Of a stretch of 64,000 bases of DNA, positions 1 through 8,805 are shown piece by piece; position 1 is the stretch's first letter; each line of letters begins with the position of its first letter. Source of the stretch: Methylobacterium longum (GTDB lineage Bacteria; Pseudomonadota; Alphaproteobacteria; Rhizobiales; Beijerinckiaceae); the NCBI RefSeq assembly GCF_022179385.1, contig NZ_BPQS01000013.1:62001-126000 (forward strand), in the 5' to 3' direction. Both the position numbers and the translations under genes were made by a program. The notes under the pieces are model-generated. The model ran no database searches and had not been told where the DNA came from. It saw only the letters and a program-made list of their open reading frames with translations.

Positions 1-558
1 GGCGTGCTCGGCGTGCGCCGCGTCTCGGAGCGGGCCTTCACGGTCGATATGGGCCGCCCGCGGCTCGCCTGGGACGAGATCCCCCTGGCGGAGCCGTTCC
101 CCGATACCCGGCGGATCGAGCTGCAGATCGGCCCGATCGACGATCCGACCCTGCACTCGCCGGGCGTCGTGAATATGGGCAACCCGCACGCGGTGTTCTT
201 CGTGGAGCGGGATCCGGACAGCTTCGATCTCGCCCGGATCGGCCCGATGCTGGAGAACCACCCGCTCTTTCCGGAGCGCGCCAACATCTCGGTGGCGCAG
301 GTGACGGGGCGCGAGACCATCACCCTCCGCGTCTGGGAACGGGGCGCCGGGCTGACGCTCGCCTGCGGCACCGCCGCCTGCGCCACCGTGGTGGCCGCCG
401 CGCGGCTGCGGATGATCGGCCGGCAGGCCGCCGTCGCGCTGCCCGGCGGCGAGTTGTTCGTCGAGTGGCGCGCCGACGACCACGTGCTGATGACCGGTCC
501 GGTCGCCCTCGTCGCCGAGGGCACCCTGGCGCCGGAGCTGTTCACCGGCACCGCCTGA
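1..558 (+). CDS. dapF: Diaminopimelate epimerase, C-terminal part (cut by window start)
   Basis: DapF isomerises LL- to meso-diaminopimelate for lysine and peptidoglycan synthesis in the cytosol. The reading frame is open from the first base, so the true start lies outside; about 185 residues are visible. They include the NPHAVFF strand and the second catalytic cysteine in the motif LACGTAAC, followed by the family's C-terminal LPGGEL and MTGPV strands. The stop overlaps the start of the next gene (TGATG), implying translational coupling with mtaB, a common order in this group. Family assignment is secure from the motifs. Confidence 0.93.
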   Translation, partial: GVLGVRRVSERAFTVDMGRPRLAWDEIPLAEPFPDTRRIELQIGPIDDPTLHSPGVVNMGNPHAVFFVERDPDSFDLARIGPMLENHPLFPERANISVAQVTGRETITLRVWERGAGLTLACGTAACATVVAAARLRMIGRQAAVALPGGELFVEWRADDHVLMTGPVALVAEGTLAPELFTGTA

Positions 559-1784
559 TGGCGGTCGAGACCCTGACGTTCGGGTGCCGGCTGAACATCG
601 TCGAGTCCGAGGCCCTGCGGGCCCATGCGGCGGCGGATGGGCGGGACCGGGTGGTGGTGAACACCTGCGCGGTGACGGCCGAGGCCGGGCGGCAGGCCCG
701 CAAGGCGATCCGGCGGGTCGCGCGCGAGCGCCCCGGCGCCGAGATCGTCGTCACCGGCTGCGGCGCCGAGGTCGAGACGGCGGCCTACGCGGCCATGCCC
801 GAGGTGGCGCGCCTCGTCGGCAACGCCGAGAAGCTGCGGCCGGAGGGCTGGTCGTCGGCCGCGACCGGGCCGGGCGCCGTGATGGCGGCACGTCGGGCCG
901 ATCCGACGCGGATCGGGGCCGTGGCCGGGCACACCCGGGCCTTCGTGCCCGTGCAGAACGGCTGCGACCACCGCTGCACCTTCTGCGTCATCCCGTTCGG
1001 CCGCGGCGTCTCCCGCTCGGTGCCGGCTTCCGACGTGATCGCGCAGATCGAGACCCTCGTGGCGCAGGGCGGGCGCGAGGTGGTCCTCACCGGCGTGGAC
1101 CTCACGGCCTATGGCCGGGATCTCGCCGGGCCGCCCCTGTCTCTCGGCGGCCTCGTGCGGGCGATCCTCCGGGCGGTGCCTGGCCTTCCGCGCCTGCGCC
1201 TGTCCTCCATCGATTCCGTCGAGGCCGACGATGCGCTGCTGGCCGCCATCGCCGAGGAGCCGCGGCTGATGCCGCACCTGCACCTGTCCCTCCAGGCGGG
1301 CGACGACCTGATCCTGAAGCGCATGAAGCGCCGGCACCTGCGCGCCGACGCGATCCGCTTCTGCGAGATCGTGCGGCGGCTGCGGCCCGACATGGTCTTC
1401 GGCGCCGACCTGATCGCGGGTTTCCCGACCGAGACCGAGGCGCAGTTCGGCCGCTCCCTCGATCTCGTGGCGGAATGCGGCCTGACGCACCTGCACGTCT
1501 TCCCGTATTCCCCGCGCCCCGGGACGCCCGCCGCACGCATGCCGCCGGTGGCCCCCGAGGCGATCCGCGCGCGGGCGGCGCGCCTGCGCACAGCCGGCGC
1601 CGACGCCCTGCGGCGGCACCTCGACGCGCAGGTCGGCCGACGGCTGACGGTGCTGGCGGAGCGCGGCGGCATCGGGCGGAGCGCGGATTTCACCGCGGTC
1701 CGCCTGGCGGGCGCGGTCGCGGCGGGGACGTTCCACGACGTCGGCATCGCCGGCCACGACGGCGCGCGGCTCATCGGCGCCTAG
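558..1784 (+). CDS. mtaB: tRNA t6A37 methylthiotransferase (MiaB/MtaB family)
   Basis: Radical-SAM enzyme that adds a methylthio group to t6A37 of ANN-decoding tRNAs. The 408-residue protein has the N-terminal UPF0004 domain with its three cluster-ligating cysteines (in GCRLN, NTCAVT and VTGCGAE) and the radical-SAM C-x3-C-x2-C motif CDHRCTFC near residue 135. The MtaB subgroup is chosen over MiaB because of the short N-terminus starting at the first cluster cysteine and the dapF-mtaB-ftsY order; this is an inference from context. The ATG overlaps the dapF stop, which fixes the start. Confidence 0.9.
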   Translation: MAVETLTFGCRLNIVESEALRAHAAADGRDRVVVNTCAVTAEAGRQARKAIRRVARERPGAEIVVTGCGAEVETAAYAAMPEVARLVGNAEKLRPEGWSSAATGPGAVMAARRADPTRIGAVAGHTRAFVPVQNGCDHRCTFCVIPFGRGVSRSVPASDVIAQIETLVAQGGREVVLTGVDLTAYGRDLAGPPLSLGGLVRAILRAVPGLPRLRLSSIDSVEADDALLAAIAEEPRLMPHLHLSLQAGDDLILKRMKRRHLRADAIRFCEIVRRLRPDMVFGADLIAGFPTETEAQFGRSLDLVAECGLTHLHVFPYSPRPGTPAARMPPVAPEAIRARAARLRTAGADALRRHLDAQVGRRLTVLAERGGIGRSADFTAVRLAGAVAAGTFHDVGIAGHDGARLIGA

Positions 1785-2048
1785 CGCCCCCGGGGGCGAC
1801 GCGGTTCTCCGGTCCGCGATCCCGGGAAGGGCGCCCCGGAGGCCCGCTTTGCGCTCCGGCAGCTCAAAACGTGGGGCTGGGCCGGCAACGGTCCGGAGCC
1901 CCGCCTCCGAGCCACGTCGCCCGCGATTGCGGACCCGGGGAATGCGGGGACGCCCGGCTCGAGCGCGGTTGTCGATCAGCCGCTCGGGATCCCGTGCGGG
2001 TCTCGGGCTTCGCCCCTCGCGTCGCCGCGCGCCGGACGACGCCGAGGC

Positions 2049-2723
2049 TCACGCCGGCATCGTCGCGACGGCCTGCGCGATGTGCGGCGGCGGCGGCGCC
2101 GTCACCGTGATCGCGTCGCGCTTCGGGTAGAGCGGGATCGACAAGGTCCGCGCGTGCAGGTGCAGGGCGCTGCCGCGGGGCGCCCCGCCGTAGATCGCGT
2201 CGCCGAGGATCGGCCAGCCGGAGGCGGCGCAGTGGACCCGGAGCTGGTGGGTGCGGCCGGTGACCGGCTTCAGCTCCAGCCAGGTCCGACCGTCGGCGCG
2301 GCCGAGCACCCGCCAATGCGTCAGGGACGGGTCGCCCGCCGGATCGGCCTTCATCCACCACGAGCGCGGATCGTCCGAGCGCCGGGCCAGCGGCAGGTCG
2401 ATCCGGCCGGACTCCTCGGCCGGGCCGCCCGCCACGAGGGCCCAGTAGGTCTTGTCGACGGCGCTGCCGGAGAACAGCTTGCCGAGACGCGCCAGGGCCT
2501 TGGCGTGGCGGCCGAGCGCGAGGCAGCCGGAGGTGTCGCGGTCGAGCCGGTGCGCCGCCTCCGGCCGGCGCGGCAGGCCGAAGCGGAGCGCGTCGAGGTG
2601 GTCGGTGAGCGTCTCGCCACCGCGCGGGCCGGGATGGACCGGCAAACCCGGCGGCTTGTCGATGACGAGCAGCAGGGCATCGCGGTAGAGGAGGCGCGCG
2701 CCTATGTCGAAGGCGTTGGACAT
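2049..2723 (-). CDS. RNA pseudouridine synthase, RluA family
   Basis: Converts specific uridines of rRNA or tRNA to pseudouridine. The 224-residue protein lacks an N-terminal S4 domain and consists of the catalytic domain only. The family signature HRLDRDTSG is at residues 59-67 with catalytic Asp61; the KTYWALV strand and the GRTHQLRVH motif follow in the expected places. It sits alone on the minus strand between mtaB and ftsY, interrupting an otherwise co-directional block. The exact RNA target (RluA/TruC-like) cannot be read from sequence. Confidence 0.9.
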   Translation of the reverse strand: MSNAFDIGARLLYRDALLLVIDKPPGLPVHPGPRGGETLTDHLDALRFGLPRRPEAAHRLDRDTSGCLALGRHAKALARLGKLFSGSAVDKTYWALVAGGPAEESGRIDLPLARRSDDPRSWWMKADPAGDPSLTHWRVLGRADGRTWLELKPVTGRTHQLRVHCAASGWPILGDAIYGGAPRGSALHLHARTLSIPLYPKRDAITVTAPPPPHIAQAVATMPA

Positions 2724-2780
2724 CCGGATCGGCTAGAGGGTCGGTGTCGGCGGGGCAAGGTGGGGCGAGGACGCGAAGTC

Positions 2781-4181
2781 ATGGCGAGCGAGGAGAAGCC
2801 CGGCTGGTTCGGACGCCTGTTCGGGCGCAAAGGCCAGCCTGCGCCCGAGGACCAGACCGAGGATCAGTCCGAAGACAAGCCCGAGGCCGAACTGCCGCCG
2901 GAGGCGGCCTCGCCTTCGGAGGGCGAGCCTGATTTCGCCACCGCCGCGGAGGACGTGGCGCACGTCCCGCTGCCGCCGGAGGATGCCGGGGGGCCCGTCC
3001 CGGACGCGATCGAGGGCGCGGATCTGCTGCCCATCCCGGGCGAGCCCGAGCGTCCGCCGACCGGCACCGCCGGCGACGATCCCGCGCACGGCGCCGACCC
3101 GGTCGATACCGGGGACGCCAACCGGGAGCCGGTGGTCGAGGCCACGCCCGCCATCGATCCGGACTTCCAGCCCGACACCCAGCCCGATATCCAGCCCATC
3201 GACAGCGCCGCGGCCCTCGCCCACGACGCGGGCGCCGGGCCGGACCGCGAGCCGGAGGCCAAGGGCTGGTGGGGCCGTCTCACCTCGGGGATGAAGCGGA
3301 CCTCGTCGGCTCTGTCCGACCGCGTCACCGGCCTGTTCACCAAGCGCAAGCTCGACGCCACAACCCTCGAGGATCTGGAGGATGCGCTGATCCAGGCCGA
3401 TTTCGGCCTGGAAACCGCCATGCGGGTCTCGGAAGCCGTCGGCAAGGGCCGCTACGAGAAGGGCATCTCCCCGGACGAGGTGCGGGCGATCCTGGCCGCG
3501 GAGGTCGAGCGGGCGCTGGAGCCCGTGGCGGTGCCGCTGTCGATCGACGCCGCCAAGAAGCCGTTCGTGATCCTGACGGTCGGCGTCAACGGCGCCGGCA
3601 AGACCACGACGCTCGGCAAGCTCGCCTCGAAGTTGCGGGCGGAGGGGCGCACCGTGATGCTGGCGGCGGGCGATACGTTCCGGGCGGCGGCGATCGACCA
3701 GCTCAAGGTCTGGGGCGCGCGCACCGGCACGCCGGTGATCAGCGGCGCGCAGGGTGCCGACGCGGCGGGCCTCGCCTTCGACGCCCTCAAGCAGGCCTCC
3801 GCCGCCGGGACCGACGTGCTGCTGATCGACACGGCGGGCCGCCTCCAGAACAAGGCCGGCCTGATGGACGAGCTGGAGAAGATCGTCCGCGTGCTGCGCA
3901 AGCAGGATCCCGAGGCGCCGCACGCGACCCTCCTCGTCCTCGACGCCACGGTCGGCCAGAACGCCCTCTCGCAGGTGGAGCTGTTCTCGCAGGCCGCACC
4001 CGTCTCCGGGCTGGTGATGACCAAGCTCGACGGCACCGCCCGGGGCGGCATCTTGGTGGCGCTGGCCGCGAAGTTCGGCCTGCCGGTGCATTTCATCGGC
4101 GTCGGCGAGGGGGTGGAGGATCTGGAACCCTTCGCGGCAAGGGACTTCGCCCGGGCGATCGCCGGGCTGGAGAAGGATTAG
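2781..4181 (+). CDS. ftsY: Signal recognition particle receptor FtsY
   Basis: GTPase that docks SRP-ribosome complexes at the inner membrane for co-translational insertion. The 466-residue protein begins with an aromatic and basic patch ([10 protein letters not shown]), then a long acidic, Pro/Glu/Asp-rich A domain to about residue 165, a second WWGRL amphipathic patch, and the NG domain. The GTPase motifs are GVNGAGKTT near residue 268, DTAGR near 350 and [10 protein letters not shown] near 413. The N-terminal acidic tail is typical in type but long. The start is the ATG directly preceding MASEEKPGW; upstream in-frame codons are shadow of the pseudouridine synthase. Confidence 0.96.
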   Translation: MASEEKPGWFGRLFGRKGQPAPEDQTEDQSEDKPEAELPPEAASPSEGEPDFATAAEDVAHVPLPPEDAGGPVPDAIEGADLLPIPGEPERPPTGTAGDDPAHGADPVDTGDANREPVVEATPAIDPDFQPDTQPDIQPIDSAAALAHDAGAGPDREPEAKGWWGRLTSGMKRTSSALSDRVTGLFTKRKLDATTLEDLEDALIQADFGLETAMRVSEAVGKGRYEKGISPDEVRAILAAEVERALEPVAVPLSIDAAKKPFVILTVGVNGAGKTTTLGKLASKLRAEGRTVMLAAGDTFRAAAIDQLKVWGARTGTPVISGAQGADAAGLAFDALKQASAAGTDVLLIDTAGRLQNKAGLMDELEKIVRVLRKQDPEAPHATLLVLDATVGQNALSQVELFSQAAPVSGLVMTKLDGTARGGILVALAAKFGLPVHFIGVGEGVEDLEPFAARDFARAIAGLEKD

Positions 4182-4485
4182 GCGGCGCGCATCCCGCCGG
4201 CCCGGCGGCGGGCCTCTGCGGCGATCTGCGCGCGGGCGTGGTCGACGGGGATACCCCGTGCCACGACCCGGCCGTCGCGCGCGACGCCGTCGTCCGGAAC
4301 GCGCGGGGCACCGCTGGCGCGGGCCCGATCGGTCTCTGCCGTCGCTGATCCGGCGCCGGCTGCGGGGCGTTCGCCGCGAGGTCGGCCGGGGGCACCCCGA
4401 TCTCGGCATTCTCCATCACGATGGACATCGCGCGCTCCGCGTTACACACACCCCCGCAAATCCCGTTCGACGCTCCCAGTTTACC
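4182..4485 (-). other. Gap between ftsY and yciB holding a possible broken small reading frame
   Basis: On the minus strand an ATG near 4429 opens a protein-like start ([20 protein letters not shown]), while a different frame carries a protein-like end that stops with TAA at 4183-4185 ([18 protein letters not shown], then MRAA). No single frame joins both, so if this was a gene it contains a frameshift near 4300-4330. I do not recognise the product. The stretch also contains the presumed promoter and leader of yciB on the plus strand; no T-tract terminator for ftsY is visible. Confidence 0.25.
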
Positions 4486-5130
4486 GTGAGCGCCGCAGCC
4501 GAGCCGACCGAGCGTATGCAGATCGAATCCGTCCCCCCGCAGCGCCACCTGCCGCCCCTCGTGAAGCTGGCGCTGGAACTCGGCCCGCTGGTGCTGTTCT
4601 TCCTGGGCAACGCCTATTCCGAGCGCTTCGGTGTGGCACCCGACCAGAAGCTGTTCGTGGCGACCGGCGTGTTCATCGCGGCGACCGTGGTGGCCTTGAC
4701 GATCCACTACGTGATGGTCCGGCGTTTGCCGATCATGCCCCTGGTGTCCGGCGTGGTGGTGGTGGTGTTCGGCGGCCTCACGCTGGCCCTGCAGGACAAG
4801 ACCTTCATCATGGTCAAGCCGACCATCGTGAATTCGCTGTTCGGCACCGTACTGCTGGGCGGCCTCCTGTTCGGGCGCTCGCTGCTGTCGGTGGTGCTCG
4901 ACTCGATGTTCAGCCTCACCGAAGAGGGCTGGCGCAAGCTCACCTTCCGCTGGGGCGTGTTCTTCTTCGTCCTGGCCGCCCTCAACGAGGTCGTGTGGCG
5001 GACGCAGACGGAGGATTTTTGGGTCAACTTCAAGGTGTTCGGCATCATGCCGATCACCGTGCTGTTCGCGCTGGCGCAGACGCCGCTCCTCACGCGCTAC
5101 GAGCGCAAGACCCCGCAGCCGGAGGCGTAG
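4486..5130 (+). CDS. yciB: Inner-membrane septation protein YciB/IspZ family
   Basis: Polytopic inner-membrane protein of the YciB (IspA/IspZ) family, linked genetically to cell envelope and septation; biochemical role not settled. From the GTG at 4486 the protein is 214 residues; an internal ATG at 4516 (MQIESVPPQ) is an equally reasonable start. Five hydrophobic segments are visible, beginning with [11 protein letters not shown] and including the family hallmarks [25 protein letters not shown] and the near-C-terminal FGIMPIT. Placement after ftsY and before the ccm genes is a familiar alphaproteobacterial order. Confidence 0.88.
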   Translation: MSAAAEPTERMQIESVPPQRHLPPLVKLALELGPLVLFFLGNAYSERFGVAPDQKLFVATGVFIAATVVALTIHYVMVRRLPIMPLVSGVVVVVFGGLTLALQDKTFIMVKPTIVNSLFGTVLLGGLLFGRSLLSVVLDSMFSLTEEGWRKLTFRWGVFFFVLAALNEVVWRTQTEDFWVNFKVFGIMPITVLFALAQTPLLTRYERKTPQPEA

Positions 5131-5216
5131 CGCGCCCTGCCGGGGGCGTAGCGGCCCCTGCCGGAGGCTTGGCACCCGGGCCGGAGGCTTGGCCTTCCCT
5201 GCCGGGCGCGCCGCGG

Positions 5217-5831
5217 CTACTGCGCCGCCGCGACCTTCCCGGCGGCGCGGATGCGGGCGAGGACGCTCGCGAAATTCTCCGGCGTGAGGATGCCGACGAG
5301 CTTGTCGCGGATCACGCCGTCCGGCCCGATGATGAAGGTTTCGGGCACGCCGTAGACGCCGAAATCGATCGCCGCGCGCCCGCTCGCGTCGGCCCCCACG
5401 GCGCTGAACGGCACGCCGTGCCGGGCGAGGAAGCGCTGACCCGCCTCGGGACTCGGTTCCTTGTAGTCGATGCCGACCAGCCGGATGCCGGGCTCCTTCG
5501 CCAGCCGCATCAGCATCGGATGCTCCACCTGACAGGGGGCGCACCAGGAGGCGAACACGTTGACCACCGTGATGTGGCCCTTCAGGTCGCCGCTCGACAG
5601 GCCTGGAACGGGGGCGCCCGCGGCTGTCAGTCCCGGGACGGCGGGGAGCGCGAAGCTCGGGGCCGGCTTGCCGATCATCGCCGAGGGCAGGGCCGCCGGA
5701 TCGGCCCCCGAGCGCAGGCGCAGGAACATCACGGCCGCGAGCGCCGCGAAGGCGAGGACGGGCACGATAAGCAGGAGCGATCGGCGGACCGGAGGCGGCG
5801 AGTCCGTGGCGTCGTCGAAAGGTGCGTTCAT
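5217..5831 (-). CDS. ccmG: Cytochrome c biogenesis thioredoxin-like protein CcmG/DsbE
   Basis: Membrane-tethered periplasmic thioredoxin that keeps apocytochrome c cysteines reduced before haem attachment. The 204-residue protein has one N-terminal membrane anchor (about residues 18-37), then a thioredoxin fold with the redox motif WCAPC at residues 96-100, the VGIDYKE strand and the conserved cis-proline loop GVPETFIIG. Its start overlaps the ccmD stop (ATGA), so it is translated as the last gene of a ccmC-ccmD-ccmG operon. It would receive electrons from a CcdA/DsbD protein; a ccdA gene lies at 58471-59190. Confidence 0.94.
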   Translation of the reverse strand: MNAPFDDATDSPPPVRRSLLLIVPVLAFAALAAVMFLRLRSGADPAALPSAMIGKPAPSFALPAVPGLTAAGAPVPGLSSGDLKGHITVVNVFASWCAPCQVEHPMLMRLAKEPGIRLVGIDYKEPSPEAGQRFLARHGVPFSAVGADASGRAAIDFGVYGVPETFIIGPDGVIRDKLVGILTPENFASVLARIRAAGKVAAAQ

Positions 5832-5971
5832 CGCCGCTCCTCCCCGAAGCCCCGCAGGGCGCGGAGCTGCGCCCGCCGGTCGCGCAGGGCGTTGCCGACG
5901 AGCGCGATCATCACCAGCGCGCTGAACGCGTAGGCGGCCAGGATGAAGCCGCCGTGGGAGCCCAGATCCAT
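5828..5971 (-). CDS. ccmD: Haem exporter accessory protein CcmD (small)
   Basis: A 47-residue protein read on the minus strand from ATG at 5971 to TGA at 5828. It has the CcmD pattern: a short N-terminus ending in GGFIL, one membrane helix (AYAFSALVMIALVGNAL) and a basic cytoplasmic tail (RDRRAQLRALR). CcmD stabilises the CcmABC complex that releases haem-loaded CcmE. Position between ccmC and ccmG, with a 4-base overlap to ccmG and a 10-base gap from ccmC, supports the call. Confidence 0.88.
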   Translation of the reverse strand: MDLGSHGGFILAAYAFSALVMIALVGNALRDRRAQLRALRGFGEERR

Positions 5972-5981
5972 CGCGGCGCTC

Positions 5982-6800
5982 CTAGACCGGTTGGCCGACC
6001 GGCATCGCGGCCGGCGTCGGGGTGATGCGGGGCTGGGTGCGGTCGAGGCGCTCGGCCTCGCGGATCGTCAGCGTCCGCACCCGGCGCCGCATGATCTCGG
6101 TGCGCATCGCGTAGAGATGCAGGGTCGACCCCCCGAGGGTCGCGGCGCCGATCATGATCAGCAGCGGGTAGAGCATCGACGGATCGATCGTCGAGCCGCC
6201 CATCCGCAGGATCGAGGCCGGCTGGTGGAGGGTGGACCACCAGTTCACCGAGAACTTGATGATCGGCAGGTTCACGGCGCCGACGAGGGTCAGGATTGCC
6301 ACCGCGCGGGCGGCTCGGTTGGGATCCTCGATGGTCCGCCACAGCGCGATGATGCCGCAGTAGATCAGCAGCAGGATCAGCATCGAGGTCAGCCGCGCAT
6401 CCCAGACCCAGTAGGTCCCCCACATGGGCTTGCCCCAGAGGGAACCGGTGACGAGGCAGATCAGCGTGAACGCCGCCCCGATCGGCGCCGCGGCCCGTTG
6501 GGCGACATCGGCCAGGGGATGGCGCCAGACCAGGGTGCCGATCGCCGAGAGGCTCATGGCTCCGTAGAAGAAGACCCCGAGCCACGCTGCAGGGACATGG
6601 ATGTACATGATCCGGACGGTCTCGCCCTGCTGGTAGTCGGGCGGGACCGCGAAGAAGGTCAGGTAGAGGCCGATCCCCTGGCCCGCCAGCGACAGGGCGG
6701 CGAGCCAGGGCACGAGCGCGCCCGACCACCGCATGAAGTGGCTCGGGTTCGACAGGCGGGTCCAGAGGGAAGGGGTCATCGCGACTGCGGTCTCGGACAT
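5982..6800 (-). CDS. ccmC: Haem exporter membrane protein CcmC
   Basis: Inner-membrane haem handling protein that presents haem to CcmE. The 272-residue protein shows six hydrophobic helices and the WWD signature in the form WGTYWVWDARLTS (residues 128-140), flanked by conserved histidines, one in the motif YIHVPAAW (His68) and one in STLHQPAS. First gene of the minus-strand ccmC-ccmD-ccmG run. The ccmA and ccmB genes that usually encode the ABC part are not adjacent here. The promoter should lie in 6801-6950, shared with the divergent gene at 7024. Confidence 0.94.
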   Translation of the reverse strand: MSETAVAMTPSLWTRLSNPSHFMRWSGALVPWLAALSLAGQGIGLYLTFFAVPPDYQQGETVRIMYIHVPAAWLGVFFYGAMSLSAIGTLVWRHPLADVAQRAAAPIGAAFTLICLVTGSLWGKPMWGTYWVWDARLTSMLILLLIYCGIIALWRTIEDPNRAARAVAILTLVGAVNLPIIKFSVNWWSTLHQPASILRMGGSTIDPSMLYPLLIMIGAATLGGSTLHLYAMRTEIMRRRVRTLTIREAERLDRTQPRITPTPAAMPVGQPV

Positions 6801-6945
6801 CGTGACCGTGGGTCTACCTTAGGGTGCGGTGCAGCAACAATGCGGGCCATGCGCGCGCCCGATCAGGAGCCCGCGAGGACGCGACGCCGCATCCGCAAGG
6901 CGGTCCGCCCCTTGCGAAGGGTACGCCGATCGCGCATATAGATAC

Positions 6946-6960
6946 GAACAAAAAGAGAAC
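6946..6960 (+). promoter_or_regulatory. Candidate LexA (SOS) box, GAAC-N7-GAAC
   Basis: The sequence GAAC at 6946-6949, seven bases, then GAAC at 6957-6960 matches exactly the direct-repeat LexA operator of alphaproteobacteria (GTTC-N7-GTTC on the other strand). It lies 64 bases upstream of the ATG at 7024 in an AT-rich island, next to a -10-like TATAGAT at 6938-6944. LexA binding here would be expected to repress the downstream gene. The match is seen; the binding is inferred. Confidence 0.6.
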
Positions 6961-7023
6961 AAAAGAGCGTCGCCCGAGAAAGCTGTGGACGACGCGGCCC
7001 TCTCCCGCCGGAACGAGCCCCGC

Positions 7024-7695
7024 ATGCGAACCGCCGACAAGCAGATCGCCGACATCCTCGTCCGCTACGGCGAACCCTTCGGGGGCAACGTCTGGCGCGT
7101 CCAGGGCACGGCCGTGATCTACCACAAGACCCTGGAGCGCATCGCCGCACAGGCGGGGATCGTGTTCGAGCCGCCGACCGTCATCCGCGCCGAGCGCGAC
7201 GAGGCGGTGATCCTGGTGACCGGTCGCCTGCCCGGCGCGAAGCCCGGGACCGAGCGGGTCGAGTGGTCGATGGGCGAGGCGCTGGTCAACGTGAACTACC
7301 GCGTCTCGGGCAAGCAGGCGGCCTACGTCTACGCCATGGCCGAGAAGCGGGGGAAGGACCGGGTCATCCTCAAGCTGATCGAATTGCACGGTCTCGTCTA
7401 TTCGGAGGAGGAGGCCGACGAGTTCCGGGCGCACCAGCCCGCCGTCCGGGCCGTCGACGAGGATTTCGAGGAGCCCGCCGCCTTCGACGAGGTCACCGAG
7501 GCCGAAGGCGATCTCAAGCGCCGCATCGACGAAGCCGAGACGATCAACGCGGTCACCGACCTGATGCTGGACGGCGCCACCCAGGCCATCCTGGCGACGA
7601 TGCCGTCCGGCACCCGCGACGAGGTCCGTGACTACGCCAAGGCGCGCCTCGTCGCGCTCGGCTGGCCGAAGCGCGGCCGCCGCAGCGCGGCCTGA
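7024..7695 (+). CDS. Uncharacterised protein behind an SOS box; possible recombination-type protein
   Basis: A 223-residue soluble protein without signal peptide or membrane segment. I do not recognise a named family with certainty. Residues 1-90 are mixed alpha/beta; the central part carries AAYVYAMAEKRGKDRVILKL followed by ELHGLVYSEEEADEF, a basic helix plus acidic tail that recalls the helix of Rad52/Erf-type annealing proteins and of phage-associated proteins of unknown function. The C-terminus ends in a basic KRGRRSAA tail. The LexA-type box at 6946-6960 suggests DNA-damage control, which fits a repair role, but function is inference only. GTG at 6985 is an alternative start. Confidence 0.7.
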   Translation: MRTADKQIADILVRYGEPFGGNVWRVQGTAVIYHKTLERIAAQAGIVFEPPTVIRAERDEAVILVTGRLPGAKPGTERVEWSMGEALVNVNYRVSGKQAAYVYAMAEKRGKDRVILKLIELHGLVYSEEEADEFRAHQPAVRAVDEDFEEPAAFDEVTEAEGDLKRRIDEAETINAVTDLMLDGATQAILATMPSGTRDEVRDYAKARLVALGWPKRGRRSAA

Positions 7696-7734
7696 TCCCC
7701 ACAGCACCGCATTCCGCAACCGCAGGAGACCGCC

Positions 7735-8049
7735 ATGCATCGCGCGACGAGCAGCCGCCGCACCCTGAAGGCCCGCCGGGAGGTCCGGCGGAACTGGAGC
7801 ATCGAGACGCTGTCGTACAGCCCGACCCGGATCGTCCGCCTGGGCTCGGAGAAGGTCGCGATCCTGTTCCCGCCGGTCGAGCCCGGTTCGGCGTGGCAGC
7901 TCTACCCCCACCCCGACACGTTCCCGGGGCTCAACTTCGACGGCCTGCCGGAGCCGCTGCGCCCCGAATTCCTCGCCTTCCCGGACCTGCCGGAGGTCGA
8001 GCGGTTCCTGGGCATCCGCGAGGAGGAGCCCGCCGCCCTCGCGGCGTGA
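7735..8049 (+). CDS. Small conserved-looking hypothetical protein
   Basis: A 104-residue protein with a clear Shine-Dalgarno (CAGGAGA about 8 bases before the ATG). The N-terminal 20 residues are strongly basic (RRTLKARREVRR), followed by a beta-rich body (YSPTRIVRLGSEKVAILFPP) and an acidic C-terminal region (LPEVERFLGIREEEP). No known domain recognised. It lies 39 bases after the SOS-box gene and could be cotranscribed with it. The convergent hairpin at 8050-8072 follows immediately. Confidence 0.65.
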   Translation: MHRATSSRRTLKARREVRRNWSIETLSYSPTRIVRLGSEKVAILFPPVEPGSAWQLYPHPDTFPGLNFDGLPEPLRPEFLAFPDLPEVERFLGIREEEPAALAA

Positions 8050-8072
8050 GGCCTCCCCTCAGGGCGGAGGCC
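8050..8072. terminator. Inverted repeat between convergent genes
   Basis: GGCCTCC at 8050-8056 pairs with GGAGGCC at 8066-8072 around a 9-base loop. It sits exactly where the plus-strand gene ending at 8049 meets the minus-strand gene ending at 8059, so it could stop transcription from both sides. There is no T-run on either side, so a factor-independent terminator is not certain. Confidence 0.35.
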
Positions 8073-8805
8073 AGGGCGCGCCGGTATGGAGCGCCCGGGC
8101 CTCCGGGGTGAATCCGCCGTGGGGGTCGTGCAACACGAGTGGCGGGCACAGGCTCGCCGCCGCGCGGCTGCCCCGGATCGCGGTGATCAGCACGCGGATC
8201 GCCGGGGCGTCGGCGCGGGCATGGACCGGCCGGATCGCCAGCCCGCCGTAACGCCCCCTGAGGGCCTCCAGGCAGGCCGGCAGCGCATCGGCCCTGTGGA
8301 CGAGCCCGAGGCGGCCGCCGGGCCGCAGGATCGCCGTGCAGGCGCGGATCCACGTCTCCAGGCTGCCCTCCGCGAAGGTGTGGGCGGACGCCCGTCCCGG
8401 ATGGGGCGAGGCGCGGTGCGATTCGGCCGTGAAGTATGGAGGGTTCGTCAGCACCGCATCGAAACTGTCCGGCTGGAGCCCGGCGGCGCGGCGATCCGCC
8501 GCCGCTGCGAGAACGTCGACCACGATGACCGGCGCGTCGATGCCGTTCAGCGCGGCGTTGATCCGGGCCAGCTCGGCCAGGGCGGGATCGCGCTCGATCA
8601 GGGTCGGTCGAAGCCCCGGCGTCAGTCCCGCGCAGGCGAGCCCCACGGCACCCGTACCGGCGCCGACGTCGCAGAGCCGATCCTGCGCGCGCAGCGTCAT
8701 CAGCCGCGCGAGCAGAACTGCATCCGTCCCGGCACGATGCGCCCCCCGGGACGGCTGGTGCAGGCGCAGCAACCCGCCCAGGAAGGCGTCCGGCTCCGTC
8801 GTCAC
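8059..8805 (-). CDS. tRNA1(Val) A37 N6-methyltransferase-like protein (TrmN6 family)
   Basis: SAM-dependent adenine N6-methyltransferase. The 248-residue protein has the AdoMet motif DVGAGTGAVGL (residues 46-56), an acidic ribose-binding residue in LIERDP (near 70) and the catalytic NPPYF at 121-125, the combination seen in TrmN6 (YfiC) and related enzymes. The E. coli homologue acts on tRNA Val A37; the exact substrate here is not proven. Its start overlaps the stop of the DUF2007 gene (ATGA, 8802-8805), implying a two-gene operon, a pairing I associate with alphaproteobacteria. Confidence 0.82.
   Translation of the reverse strand: MTTEPDAFLGGLLRLHQPSRGAHRAGTDAVLLARLMTLRAQDRLCDVGAGTGAVGLACAGLTPGLRPTLIERDPALAELARINAALNGIDAPVIVVDVLAAAADRRAAGLQPDSFDAVLTNPPYFTAESHRASPHPGRASAHTFAEGSLETWIRACTAILRPGGRLGLVHRADALPACLEALRGRYGGLAIRPVHARADAPAIRVLITAIRGSRAAASLCPPLVLHDPHGGFTPEARALHTGAPWPPP

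Noticed and set aside
584-2110. Plus-strand frame of 508 codons overlapping mtaB
   Set aside because: Arg/Pro/Gly-rich shadow in the wrong frame; mtaB has its radical-SAM motif and coupled start.
2733-4409. Minus-strand open frame of 558 codons over ftsY
   Set aside because: FtsY motifs on the plus strand are unmistakable; the reverse frame has no recognisable domain.
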